From the NCBI GenBank assembly GCA_905221605.1, contig CAJNDS010002817.1, positions 128,121-192,120 on the forward strand: a stretch of 64,000 nucleotides of DNA. Direction: 5' to 3'. The position numbers and the translations under genes were made by a program. The notes under the pieces are model-generated. The model worked only from the letters and a program-made list of their open reading frames with translations. It had not been told where the DNA came from and searched no databases. The DNA comes from Symbiodinium natans (taxonomy: Eukaryota; Sar; Dinophyceae; Suessiales; Symbiodiniaceae). How positions within the stretch are numbered: position 1 is the first letter of the stretch; each line of letters opens with the position of its first letter. Of this stretch, positions 1-8,042 are shown piece by piece.

Positions 1-681
1 CGGTTCTTGTGCATCGGAACAAATTTCAAAGATAAATTCTAACGGACAATATCGAATAGGCGGATAATACCCAGATTGAACGAACCCGCAACATGGCTTA
101 TGTCCCATCCGAACGAATTTACCTTGCTCAATTCCTGTCGTGTTGGCTCGCGTAAGTTTTGGTAAAACAATTCCTCTATCATTTCTACCAGTAGTAGCTG
201 TGGCATCGTGTGTTTCAATTGCAAACGCATAAAGTCTATTAATTCGGCTGTCGTATCGGGTTAAACATCCTTCCTGAATATCGTCTAAATTTCTTACTTC
301 TTCGCTTTTAAAAGATTTCATTTCTTCGCATACTAAATTATAGTTGTCAATGTCGTTAATCTGTTGCCCTGCCGCATTGCATCTATAACGAGTGAAAAAG
401 GCGTGGCTTTCACCTAATGGTCTTAAATATTCTCCTGCCGTGGTTGATGTATTCACAACATCAAAAAATAAGCAAATGCTGGACATATCGATGTAATTGT
501 TGTCTTCTCCCGTGATCACAAATTTAATATATTTATTACCATTATTTGAACTAAAAATATTTCCGGATACACTAGGGAAATGAACCTGCTTACGATCGGT
601 GATATACGCGGCACTTTCGGGAAGTCCGAACTGTAACGAGTTTATCATATTATCCTGTGTTTCAGCAATAACTAAATCCAT
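1..681 (-). CDS. Putative PLV major capsid protein, cut by the left window edge
   Basis: An open frame runs from the ATG at 681 leftwards off the window (about 227 codons, C-terminus missing). It is a different frame from the short ORF at 39-230, which is a shadow. Visible motifs: VHFPSVSGNIF near residues 33-43, FVITGED near 54-60, LRPLGESHAFFTR near 86-98, and DIDNYN near 110-115. This combination (LRP.G.....FFxR followed by a DIDNYN block) is typical of Polinton-like and related double-jelly-roll capsid proteins. The start is preceded by an ATATATA stretch, as for the other genes in the block. Expected role: main shell protein of an icosahedral virion. The family call rests on motif recognition only. 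Confidence 0.72.
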   Translation of the reverse strand, partial: MDLVIAETQDNMINSLQFGLPESAAYITDRKQVHFPSVSGNIFSSNNGNKYIKFVITGEDNNYIDMSSICLFFDVVNTSTTAGEYLRPLGESHAFFTRYRCNAAGQQINDIDNYNLVCEEMKSFKSEEVRNLDDIQEGCLTRYDSRINRLYAFAIETHDATATTGRNDRGIVLPKLTRANTTGIEQGKFVRMGHKPCCGFVQSGYYPPIRYCPLEFIFEICSDAQEP

Positions 682-691
682 AACTTATATA

Positions 692-940
692 TTATTTATT
701 AGATTTTTTATTATTAATATTATTATATTTTTTATGTGAATTTAAATTGTTAATATTTTTTGAAATTGGTTTTTCTAATTGCGGTTGTGATACTGCCGTT
801 GCATCGGCTTCAACAATTCCTCTAATAGTTTCATAAGATGAATTGTTGATGCTTTTCGTAAGCTTGTTTTTAAATTGGACGTTTTCGGGGGCTTTTCCTA
901 CCCTTGTTTGTTCTTTCTGCTTCCTGACCTTATTAAGCAT
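692..940 (-). CDS. Small basic hypothetical protein (82 aa)
   Basis: Short Lys/Asn-rich protein directly upstream of the capsid gene and on the same strand, with about 10 bp between its stop and the capsid start. No motif or membrane segment recognised. The N-terminal third is strongly basic and the C-terminus ends in an Asn/Lys-rich tail, which suggests a disordered, possibly nucleic-acid-binding or virion accessory protein. Gene status rests on position within a compact viral gene cluster, an AT-rich promoter-like stretch before its ATG, and lack of overlap. Confidence 0.5.
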   Translation of the reverse strand: MLNKVRKQKEQTRVGKAPENVQFKNKLTKSINNSSYETIRGIVEADATAVSQPQLEKPISKNINNLNSHKKYNNINNKKSNK

Positions 941-962
941 TCTATTATATTATTTAGGAAAA

Positions 963-1505
963 TCATTTTTCATCAGGTGGTAGTGTCTCACTAACTCCAT
1001 CAAATGCGCTTATGTCATGATTTTTTAAAGGGTTTAGACTATCAGTATATACATTCATCGCGCCTCCATCGAAAGCACTTACCAAATCTCCAACTTTTCT
1101 AAATCTTTTATGTTCTTCCGTGTTAGGGTTAAAACCTAAACTGAATGTAGGGCTGTTATATGTTCTCGTTCTTAAACTTCTATCTGGAAAATCTTTTGCA
1201 AGCGTTAAAACAACTGGACCTGCCTGACTATGTCCGACCAACTCCGTTATTTGCGGGTTATCCTGCAATACTCGCTTCGCTTCAATGTATCGTTCCATAT
1301 CACGGACGCCACCTAATACACCAAAAGGGAGCTTTGTTAAGTTTTCTAACCAATTAACAGCGCTGGTTGTTCCTCCAACATACATTTTATTTCCTTTAAC
1401 AAAAATTTTATTATCACGATCGTAAGCATATTTAATACCCTGTGAATTTGAAATTTTGCCGTTACTTTCTAGCATCGTATTTAGTTGCGATTGTATTTTT
1501 GACAT
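963..1505 (-). CDS. Lipase-like alpha/beta hydrolase (180 aa)
   Basis: The protein contains GHSQAG at residues 91-96, a nucleophile elbow (GxSxG) with Ser93 as likely catalytic residue. A GDLV motif follows with Asp140, then a His at about 163, so the order Ser-Asp-His fits a class-3 lipase. The protein is short for a lipase (usual domain over 200 residues), and the region before the elbow resembles part of an esterase cap. Lipases of this kind are known in PLV genomes, where they may help entry or release. It is divergently transcribed from the minor capsid gene, with a shared 53 bp AT-rich promoter gap. Substrate unknown. Confidence 0.65.
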   Translation of the reverse strand: MSKIQSQLNTMLESNGKISNSQGIKYAYDRDNKIFVKGNKMYVGGTTSAVNWLENLTKLPFGVLGGVRDMERYIEAKRVLQDNPQITELVGHSQAGPVVLTLAKDFPDRSLRTRTYNSPTFSLGFNPNTEEHKRFRKVGDLVSAFDGGAMNVYTDSLNPLKNHDISAFDGVSETLPPDEK

Positions 1506-1558
1506 TATATAAAAAAGATTATAAATTATTTATATCAATTATATTATATAACAATATT
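1506..1558. promoter_or_regulatory. Divergent AT-rich promoter gap
   Basis: This 53 bp gap between the ATG of the lipase-like gene (minus strand) and the ATG of the minor capsid gene (plus strand) is almost pure A/T. It has a TATATAA beside the minus-strand start and ATTATATAACAATATT beside the plus-strand start. The same kind of motif sits 5-25 bp before the other starts of the viral block. Confidence 0.5.
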
Positions 1559-2428
1559 ATGAGTATCAGACCATTGACGTATAAAAAAGTTTATGTAAAT
1601 TCAAAATACCGCACTTCAAACAGTCGTGGAATAAGCGACTTTCAAATTGAATTAAGGGAAACCTTTGAAATACCCGATGGAACTATTATGCAAGTTCACG
1701 AGCTAGCCATTCCGAATACATGGTATTCAATAAACTCAAATAATCAAAATCTATATTTTAGACATCAGATCATCGCACCAGCTACACCGCAAGGCATAAC
1801 GTATAGGCGTATTGAAATACCAGTCGGAAATTACTCACCGCCGGAATTAGCAAATGCAATTCAGACACAACTGAATTTTTTCTTTGATAGTGGCGGTCGG
1901 TCAAATTCCTATACCGTCACATACAACACGATATCAAATAAGATGACGGTATCCTCAAATTATACAGAGGTGCTTTTTATTCCCTTAACTGATGCCGACG
2001 TTCCATCTTTCGTAGGTTCGTTTTCCAACAGTGTAGATCTGAATAATTTGAACTCTATAAATGAAGTGTTAAGTTTTAACGTTACGGTAGGCGATAGTTT
2101 CACTTCATCCGCTCCATGGACAACCGGCTTTATTAAGCTTCTCCATCACCAAGACCTATACATATCATGTCCGGAACTGTCAAATAATAATTTTCATAGT
2201 CCTTCGTCTTTTTCAAACGCGATCGTAAAAAAAGTTCCTGTCAATGCTTCCTTCGCAGGTATTATAAATGATCCCTACGGCGTTACAGATTACGATTATG
2301 TCAATGTCTCACGTCGTTCAATAAGACGGCTAACTTTTAGAATAACTGATGAAACGGGCAACCTTATCGACTTCAACGGCGTCGATTTGAGTTTTTCCTT
2401 ATTATTCCACAACTCTGACGCGACGTGA
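1559..2428 (+). CDS. Putative PLV minor capsid (penton-like) protein (289 aa)
   Basis: The start at 1559 is chosen because an ATATTATG context follows the AT-rich promoter and the protein family begins there; the frame is open further upstream to 1442 but that part overlaps the divergent gene. The N-terminus (YVNSKYRT, then an IQLR-like strand and a VHELAIPNTWYSI segment), followed by an EIPVGNYSPPELANAIQ.QLN segment, resembles virion proteins of PLVs and virophages, usually called minor capsid or penton proteins. The strand-rich Ser/Asn-rich remainder fits a jelly-roll fold. It lies close to the capsid gene. Alternative: another structural virion protein. Confidence 0.6.
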   Translation: MSIRPLTYKKVYVNSKYRTSNSRGISDFQIELRETFEIPDGTIMQVHELAIPNTWYSINSNNQNLYFRHQIIAPATPQGITYRRIEIPVGNYSPPELANAIQTQLNFFFDSGGRSNSYTVTYNTISNKMTVSSNYTEVLFIPLTDADVPSFVGSFSNSVDLNNLNSINEVLSFNVTVGDSFTSSAPWTTGFIKLLHHQDLYISCPELSNNNFHSPSSFSNAIVKKVPVNASFAGIINDPYGVTDYDYVNVSRRSIRRLTFRITDETGNLIDFNGVDLSFSLLFHNSDAT

Positions 2429-2471
2429 AACATATTTAAACAGAAAAAAACATATAAAAACATATAGCGAG

Positions 2472-2978
2472 ATGCCAGACTACCAGAAGGGAAAGATCTA
2501 TGCTGTTTGGGATAGTGACTATAAGGAATGCTACATAGGAAGCACGTGTGAAAAACTGTGTCAAAGAATGGCAAGTCATAGAGGGAACTACAAAAAATAC
2601 TTACAAGGGCACACGAAAGCCTTTCACACGCTATACAGAATGTTCGATAAATACGGTATGGACAAATGTAGGATAGAACTTATTGAAGACTACCCCTGTT
2701 CATCGAAAGAAGACTTGTTTCGACAAGAAGGATACAATATCAAAAATACAGATTGTGTCAATCGTAATGTTTCAGGAAGGACACCAAAAGAAAGATACGA
2801 AGACAAGAAAGATGAAATTTTAGCACGACAAAAGACATACCGTGAAGGCAACAAAGACAAAATCAAGCAGAGAATGCGACTGTATTACGAGGCAAACAAA
2901 GAAAAAATCATAGAGAAGGCGAAAGAATACAAAAACAAAAAGCAGTCCCAAATGACCAAAACTCGAAATGATGGTTAA
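2472..2978 (+). CDS. GIY-YIG family endonuclease (168 aa)
   Basis: N-terminal GIY-YIG domain, residues about 3-90: KIYAVW replaces GIY, and CYIGST is the YIG strand. An Arg in the following helix (RMASH) and a Glu near residue 84 (RQEGYNI) match the family's catalytic Arg and Glu. The C-terminal third is a lysine-rich helix with repeated YxxNKxKI units, common in GIY-YIG proteins of large DNA viruses and PLVs. The ATG at 2472 follows a CATATAAAAACATATAG leader. Likely roles are mobility, recombination or repair of viral DNA. Its last codons overlap an upstream in-frame ATG of the next gene. Confidence 0.85.
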   Translation: MPDYQKGKIYAVWDSDYKECYIGSTCEKLCQRMASHRGNYKKYLQGHTKAFHTLYRMFDKYGMDKCRIELIEDYPCSSKEDLFRQEGYNIKNTDCVNRNVSGRTPKERYEDKKDEILARQKTYREGNKDKIKQRMRLYYEANKEKIIEKAKEYKNKKQSQMTKTRNDG

Positions 2979-3015
2979 GAAAACAAATAGAAAATATATA
3001 GAACAATATATATAT

Positions 3016-3567
3016 ATGACAGATCAAAGCTCGGAAATTGTAGCAGTCAATGATGAACCTGAAAACGAAGCAACCGAAGCGCAACCTGAAACCGAAACAC
3101 CAATGCCTGAACCGGAAAAGGGAGAAGCTAAACGAGTTAAAATTCGCGACGTTGTAAAAGAACCTGCTGAATGTAGGGACTGTAAAAAAACGATGACTGT
3201 AAAAACGTTGAGATATACCCATCCTGAAAAATGCGAAAAGAAACCAAGTAATATTATTGATAAACCAGTAAAAAGACAAGCACCTAGAACCAAAGCGAAA
3301 ATAAACGTTGAACCTCTCGCACCGGAACATAATGAAAATAATTCAGTGGCACAGCCACAATATCAAGAACAACAACCGCCTGTTTCAAAAGCAATTCCGC
3401 CAGTGCAACCGCAACAATTTTCAAATCCTTATGCAAATTTAACGCAACAACAATTATTGCAATTACAAATGAAATCAATGAACGCCGAAATTTTGAGAAG
3501 AAGACAGGAAAAATCTGAAAATATGTGCAAAGCAATGTTTCAATCAAGAAGTAAAAAATCTAAATAA
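3016..3567 (+). CDS. Hypothetical Glu/Gln-rich protein with CxxC...H...C motif
   Basis: About 183 residues if it starts at 3016, which lies right after an AATATATATAT promoter-like run. An in-frame ATG at 2968 would overlap the nuclease gene and is less likely. The N-terminal third is acidic with many Glu/Pro. Then CRDCKKTMTVKTLRYTHPEKC could bind zinc (two Cys, then His and Cys). The C-terminal half is rich in Gln/Pro/Asn, ending in a basic helix. No family recognised; possibly a virion scaffold or DNA-associated protein. Confidence 0.55.
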   Translation: MTDQSSEIVAVNDEPENEATEAQPETETPMPEPEKGEAKRVKIRDVVKEPAECRDCKKTMTVKTLRYTHPEKCEKKPSNIIDKPVKRQAPRTKAKINVEPLAPEHNENNSVAQPQYQEQQPPVSKAIPPVQPQQFSNPYANLTQQQLLQLQMKSMNAEILRRRQEKSENMCKAMFQSRSKKSK

Positions 3568-3579
3568 TAATATATACAA

Positions 3580-3921
3580 ATGGTTCTATATAATAGGTTC
3601 AAATTTCAGAAAAACAAAAAAATGCATAAGAAAAAATCATTAGATAATCCCGTCGTGAATTCACCCGAAGATCTGGTTTATCGGCAACAAAATATTGATT
3701 ATCTACTGAATTTGAAAAAGCAACTGGAAGCGAGAGAGGCAAAAGAAAAGAACATAGCGTTTAAGCGTAGATTGTTAGAGGGTCAGATGAAAGCAAATTA
3801 TGAAAGTGAGATGTCAAGATTGAAGGGGGAAATGCATAATCCAAGAATACCCGAGACTTCTCTGGAACATCTTAAAAAAAGATATGACACGTTAAGCGAA
3901 TTAAGTGAAACAATTTTCTAA
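3580..3921 (+). CDS. Hypothetical coiled-coil protein (113 aa)
   Basis: Mostly charged helix. Residues about 38-110 show heptad-like Leu/Ile spacing with alternating Lys and Glu, suggesting a coiled coil. The N-terminus is basic. The ATG at 3580 follows AATATATACAA; an in-frame ATG at 3622 is a plausible alternative start. No family recognised. It sits in a same-strand run of genes with 12 and 18 bp spacers, so it was probably expressed with them. Confidence 0.5.
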   Translation: MVLYNRFKFQKNKKMHKKKSLDNPVVNSPEDLVYRQQNIDYLLNLKKQLEAREAKEKNIAFKRRLLEGQMKANYESEMSRLKGEMHNPRIPETSLEHLKKRYDTLSELSETIF

Positions 3922-3939
3922 AACAATATATAAAAAAGA

Positions 3940-5247
3940 ATGGTAGTTAAAAATGCTGGAATACAATTTCATAGAAGATCGAGATATGAAGATATTTTGG
4001 AGCTGGTTAATGACGATGAAGAAGCGTTAAAACCCTTTCCTAATAGAGATGCTGTATTTTATAAACAAAGCAACAAAGGAACTCGTTTTGATGGAAAAGA
4101 TCATTTGGACAAGTTAAAAGTTCAAGAAAAACAAATTGCCGAAAGAATTGTTAGGGATCATATGCTACGCGAATACGCTAGCGATAACAATTTTACACAT
4201 AGAGCATTATTTACAGAGCACGATCGCCCAGAGCAACAACAACCCAGACCGCCAGAAATGTTTAACATTGCAACAGATCAAGAAGAAAGGAGCACAATTG
4301 AAGAATACGGCACACCACCAGAGCAACAATTTTTCGAAGTAAATGAAGCGTTACAAAATTTATCAATGACCCAACAACAGAATAGGGAAGCATTTGCACG
4401 AGCTCATCAACAACAGTTAGAAAGAGAGGAAGAGGGTGGTTCCGGAATTCTTCGGAGTTTAGGAAGCGGGGCATTAAGTTTAGGAAGCGGAGCCTTACGA
4501 GTAGGGGGCAATGTTGCTGGTAATATGATTTCCGGTATGGATTTTGGAACTGCCGCGTTTGCTGGACTTTCTCAAGAAGCTGTGCAGGTATTAATGAATA
4601 GATTATTGCCACCACCTAGACCGCTTTTAGATTTTTCAGGAACAGCCAGAGAAGGGCAATATACAACCTACGAACCAACGCCAATACCAAACATGCAATA
4701 TCTACAACCTTCAATAGTTTTACAACCGCATCAACCTAACGTAGGAGCTACGCAACAGCCATTACCCGTTGCATCATCAAGCCAACTAACAATAACAGAT
4801 ATACAAACACCAAGAATACAGCGACCAACAGAACCGAGAACTAAAACAAGACCCAGACCGTCACCGAGAACATCACCTGAACCACCACCGCAACCTAATT
4901 TTCAACAAGGCGGGTCGTCAAGTTCAAGCGGAAACGCGCCACCGCAACCACCACAAAACGAACGCCCAAGAACCCGTTTAACCAGAAAAACAAATTTGAA
5001 GGAAGGAACAACAGAAGAGCAGGATATGGCATCACCTACATTAATCATTCCAAGCAAAATAGGTATTCAAAAATTGAGAGAAGTATTCGAAGAAGCGAAC
5101 AACAGAAATACTATAAATACTAAAACTTACAGAAGCTATAAAAGTATGTATAACAATTGGATCAGGTCGGCGGGAGATAAAGAAATGAAAAAACAATATC
5201 TGAAAGAACTCAAAGATTTGTATAGAAAAGAAATATTTAGAAAATAA
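3940..5247 (+). CDS. Hypothetical Gln/Pro-rich protein with glycine-rich hydrophobic segment (435 aa)
   Basis: Residues about 1-140 are charged helix. Residues about 165-215 are Gly/Ala/Leu-rich (GSGALSLGSGALRVGGNVAG), possibly amphipathic or membrane-inserting. Residues about 230-365 are Pro/Gln/Arg-rich and likely disordered. The C-terminal 65 residues form a basic helical domain containing KIGIQKLREVF and YRSYKSMYNNWI. The layout is compatible with a virion or membrane-active PLV protein, but I recognise no family. AATATATAAAAAAGA precedes the ATG. Confidence 0.55.
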   Translation: MVVKNAGIQFHRRSRYEDILELVNDDEEALKPFPNRDAVFYKQSNKGTRFDGKDHLDKLKVQEKQIAERIVRDHMLREYASDNNFTHRALFTEHDRPEQQQPRPPEMFNIATDQEERSTIEEYGTPPEQQFFEVNEALQNLSMTQQQNREAFARAHQQQLEREEEGGSGILRSLGSGALSLGSGALRVGGNVAGNMISGMDFGTAAFAGLSQEAVQVLMNRLLPPPRPLLDFSGTAREGQYTTYEPTPIPNMQYLQPSIVLQPHQPNVGATQQPLPVASSSQLTITDIQTPRIQRPTEPRTKTRPRPSPRTSPEPPPQPNFQQGGSSSSSGNAPPQPPQNERPRTRLTRKTNLKEGTTEEQDMASPTLIIPSKIGIQKLREVFEEANNRNTINTKTYRSYKSMYNNWIRSAGDKEMKKQYLKELKDLYRKEIFRK

Positions 5248-5252
5248 AAAGC

Positions 5253-5292
5253 TTCAAAATATTTCAATAAATTATTATTCTTTATTGAAATA
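5253..5292 (+). terminator. Possible hairpin terminator
   Basis: TATTTCAATAAA at about 5259-5270 pairs with TTTATTGAAATA at about 5281-5292 around a short AT loop, directly after the stop of the 435-residue gene. Strong pairing, but the function is inferred. Confidence 0.35.
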
Positions 5293-5349
5293 TTTATTTT
5301 TTCAAAAGTTTTAAAAGTTTTAAAAACTAAAATATATAGTATTATATAT

Positions 5350-5586
5350 ATGAAAAAATCGGTTCAAGATGAATTGTTTGAAATACTCTATAAACAAGCG
5401 AAACACGAATTAGAAAAATTAGAAATTATCAAAGCAAGTAGGATAAGCAAAATCGAGGAAATTAAACAAAAATGCGTTGTAGAAAAAGAAGAACAGGAAC
5501 ATTTAGATAAGGAAATGAAATATTTAGAAAAACAAATTGAGCTTCAAAAAGAATTAATAGATTTATATGAAAATAATGTTAATTAA
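5350..5586 (+). CDS. Small coiled-coil protein (78 aa)
   Basis: Almost entirely helical with Lys/Glu repeats and Leu/Ile at heptad spacing. Cys38 is the only cysteine. Preceded by AAAATATATAGTATTATATAT, the clearest copy of the block's promoter-like motif. No family recognised. A 100 bp A/T-rich gap with an imperfect inverted repeat (TTTCAATAAA / TTTATTGAAA, about 5259-5291) separates it from the previous gene and could act as a terminator. Confidence 0.5.
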   Translation: MKKSVQDELFEILYKQAKHELEKLEIIKASRISKIEEIKQKCVVEKEEQEHLDKEMKYLEKQIELQKELIDLYENNVN

Positions 5587-5655
5587 AATTTTATGATAAA
5601 ATTTTTCTTTAAAAATGATTTAAAGAAAAAATCATATATAATATTAGATATTATA

Positions 5656-6252
5656 ATGTTCAAAATGTCTTATTGCTGGAAGTGCGAAGAAATCAAAGAG
5701 CGACATAAAGCATTAAACCAAATCTTACCTGATAATGTTTGTGAAATGCTAGGTGATTATGATAAGTGTAAATGCTGTTCAAGAATTATAAGATTAAACA
5801 AAAGTTTTGAATTAAATAAATCGAGAGATGAAAACAAAGACAATAAATATTTCAAACACGAAGCTATATTTGAAAGAATTACAAATAAAAGACCTATTAA
5901 TGAATTGGATATAACAATTCAATATTTTAAAATTATAATAAAACGATCAGATAATAACAAAAGTAAAAAGCAAAAAATGTTAGATTTTATAAGACATTAT
6001 GACCCTAATAATTTAGATGAAAATTATCAAAGTAATATTGAAAAAATACAATGCATAGCAAATACTATACAATATCCTAATATATTTAAGAATAACATAG
6101 AAGCAGTAGCTCGTGTGTATGGAGATGTAATAGGAAATGTAATAAAAGAATTGATTATACTTTTATGGCAGGACATTATATCAATAATTACATTCAAATA
6201 TAATTTAACAGATTACGAAATAAGGGATTACATAGAATTTTTAATAAAATAA
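5656..6252 (+). CDS. Hypothetical protein with N-terminal Cys cluster (198 aa)
   Basis: The start at 5656 (or 5665) is preferred to the in-frame ATG at 5593: the TATATAATATTAGATATTATA promoter-like run lies just before 5656, and the upstream 21 codons are low-complexity. CWKC near residues 7-10 and CKCC near 38-41 make a plausible four-cysteine zinc-binding fold. The rest is Asn/Ile/Lys-rich helix with no recognised motif. Last gene before the AT-rich repeat end of the block. Confidence 0.5.
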   Translation: MFKMSYCWKCEEIKERHKALNQILPDNVCEMLGDYDKCKCCSRIIRLNKSFELNKSRDENKDNKYFKHEAIFERITNKRPINELDITIQYFKIIIKRSDNNKSKKQKMLDFIRHYDPNNLDENYQSNIEKIQCIANTIQYPNIFKNNIEAVARVYGDVIGNVIKELIILLWQDIISIITFKYNLTDYEIRDYIEFLIK

Positions 6253-6269
6253 ATTTGTTTAGATTTTTT

Positions 6270-6410
6270 ACAAAGATTTTTTACAATAAATTTTGATAAA
6301 AATTTATGCTGAAATTTGTGAAACAAATTTTACAAAGATTTTTTACAATAAATTTTGATAAAAATTTATGCTGAAATTTGTGAAACAAATTTTACAAGGA
6401 TTTTTTACAA
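6270..6410. repeat. 62 bp tandem repeat, two full copies plus a partial
   Basis: Unit starting ACAAAGATTTTTTACAATAA, with copies at 6270 and 6332 and a diverged third start at about 6394 (ACAAGGA). Near-identical units suggest recent slippage or an element-end repeat. Confidence 0.8.
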
Positions 6411-6640
6411 AGATAATTTATAAAATGCAATTTTTCAACAAATATTTTTCGGAAGATTTTTATGATGAAAATTTTGAAATATTATTTTTATGAAAATTTT
6501 GGAAAATTTTATGATGAAATTTTTAATATTTTTTATCATAAAATTATTGATTTTTTATTGAGATTTTTTGCGAGGAACGGTTGAGGATCGGATGTCAAAA
6601 ATGAGCAAAAAATTATTGAAATGTTGAAAACGTATATCCC
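6411..6640. other. AT-rich gene-free right end of viral block
   Basis: Dense AAAATTTT-type sequence with no credible gene. It contains an inverted repeat, ATTTTATGATGAA at about 6506 against TTATCATAAAAT ending near 6545. This is where a terminal inverted repeat of the element would be expected, but the partner end is outside the window. Confidence 0.5.
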
Positions 6641-6706
6641 CCCCTAGGGAAAAAACGAATGAGGGTTGAGCGGGTGTAAAAAAAAGTGGGGCATACCCTG
6701 AACTAA
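6640..6706. other. Junction between viral-type and host-type DNA
   Basis: Composition changes abruptly from A/T-rich to GC-rich. The junction contains CCCCCCCTAGGG and AAAAAACG, then the middle of a host coding fragment whose frame opens only after a TAA at 6704-6706. No target-site duplication can be judged with one end missing. Confidence 0.5.
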
Positions 6707-7135
6707 CTCAAGGCCAAGGACAGTGCGGAGGCGCAAAGCAAGCTGCGAGAGCTGAAGTGGTTGAACGACCGGGGGGAATGGGTCTACATGGTCTGGAACC
6801 CGCAAACGGAGAGCCTGGAGATGGACGAGATCCGACCCGCCGTACCTCAGGAGGTCTTCATCAATCAGGTGACAGAAACCATCTCGATGATCGCACATCC
6901 GGGGGCCTTGACGCGCTTTCAAAACGTGAGGCCGCTGACGGAGGACATGTCCGGCCACAGTGTGGCGTTCCTGATCGACGTGAGCCTGCGGGAGGAAGGC
7001 ACGCCTCTGCATCGGATGCTCACCTCATGGGTGGACCTGCAGGCGTGGGGTCTGGCGGCCACCAGACTACGCCAGCAACGTCTTCGGCGACCACCGGCAG
7101 CGGAGAAGCTGTCGGCCTGGCTATCCTCAAATTGA
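6707..7135 (+). pseudogene. Retroelement-type coding fragment, 5' truncated
   Basis: The open frame starts without an ATG, directly at the junction with the AT-rich block. It reads a charged helix (KLRELKWLNDRGEWVYMVW) and then a strand-rich domain (EVFINQVTETISMIAHPG, VAFLIDVSL). It stops at 7133-7135, while the next frame carries on with a linker and the USP-like domain. A frameshift or lost intron between about 7050 and 7130 therefore probably split one polyprotein. The sequence style resembles polyproteins of dinoflagellate retroelements; no reverse transcriptase is present here. Confidence 0.45.
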
Positions 7136-7869
7136 GGTTCCGCAATCCCAATCAGCAGTGTTATGTCAACTCGGCGGTTTATGCGTGTCTGTACTGGCTC
7201 AGATCCAAGCTGGCACAGGTGGGCACCAACAAGCTTCTACAGGGGCTGAGGAAACTTCAAGGCTTGGAATCCAAAAGTCTGCACCACATTGCATCCCTGT
7301 TTGATTGGAGGTCTTTGATGCAGGGATGGAGCAGGCCAGCTGTTCAGCATGATGTCACGGAATTTCTCATGCATATTCTTCGACAAGGGGAGCGCTCCTC
7401 TTGGGTTGGACAGTGGCAGTCGGGCACTTGGATTGCCGATCGGTATGAGTTGGAGGACACAGGATGGGGCTTCACTCCGCTGCATGTGCCAGGTGCTGAA
7501 GAGAGCTACACACTACAGCAGTGTCTGGACTTTTGGCATCGTCGGCCATCGCAAATCTGGGGCGAACAAACTGCGTGTGCTTGCATAGCTTCCCATGAGA
7601 CTCATGTCTGCTTTGCATTGCAGCGGTTTCGACGCAACGCTGATGTTGTTACGCGATACAATGGGCACATTTCTGTTGAACGCAGGTACATGCTTCCTGT
7701 TCAGACGACAGATGGAGTGCAGCTGGTTCCCTTCATGGTTCAGGCCATGATCCTTCATATGGGGGAGCGTGCAGATATGGGGCACTATCGTACTCTGCTC
7801 TGGTTTGCCGATGACGTTTCCTACCTGACGGATGATGGTGTCCAGGGCACGGAAGATTCGCAAGTCTGA
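7105..7869 (+). pseudogene. USP-like (peptidase C19) domain fragment
   Basis: Frame continues from the previous fragment after a frame change. Cys box NPNQQCYVNSAVYACL (known USP pattern NxxNxCYxNS), middle box HDVTEFLMHIL (replacing QDAxEFL), CFALQRFRR, and a terminal His box ILHMGERADMGHYRTLLWF (pattern HxGxxxxGHY) are all present, so the catalytic Cys and His are kept. About 250 residues, short for a USP catalytic core. Such a domain at the end of retroelement polyproteins would fit dinoflagellates, but the link is inference. Ends with TGA at 7867-7869. Confidence 0.6.
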
Positions 7870-8042
7870 TGCTGAGCTGATTGAACGTGGCAGTTACGTA
7901 GTTTGTCTCACTCGTGTGTGATACTTTTCTTCGTGTCTTTTTCGCTGACTGCCCGCAGGCACCCGTGTCGGGGTAGCCACGCAGGCACACGTGCCGGTGG
8001 TTGAATGTACATAGTACAGTCACTCGAAGTGACCGGGCCTGA

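Larger units (their letters stand above)
1..6650. mobile_element. Partial integrated Polinton-like virus (PLV) block
   Basis: AT-rich, tightly packed block unlike the GC-richer host DNA that follows. Seen: divergent gene arrangement (three genes on the minus strand, then seven or more on the plus strand), intergenic gaps mostly under 60 bp, TATATA-like motifs before every gene, a capsid-type protein at the left edge and a GIY-YIG nuclease. Known: PLVs integrate into protist genomes and carry double-jelly-roll capsid genes, often with lipases and GIY-YIG nucleases. Inferred: this is the right-hand part of such an element. DNA polymerase or helicase, integrase, packaging ATPase and protease genes would have to lie left of the window. 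It could also be an assembly chimera, since only one junction is visible. Confidence 0.7.

Noticed and set aside
39-230. 63-residue minus-strand ORF as a gene
   Set aside because: It is out of frame with the capsid reading frame, which is open from 681 to the window edge.
6757-7104. First 116 codons of the ORF at 6757 as coding
   Set aside because: The protein-like frame in this stretch is the one ending at 7135; the 6757 frame reads low-complexity until the USP-like part.
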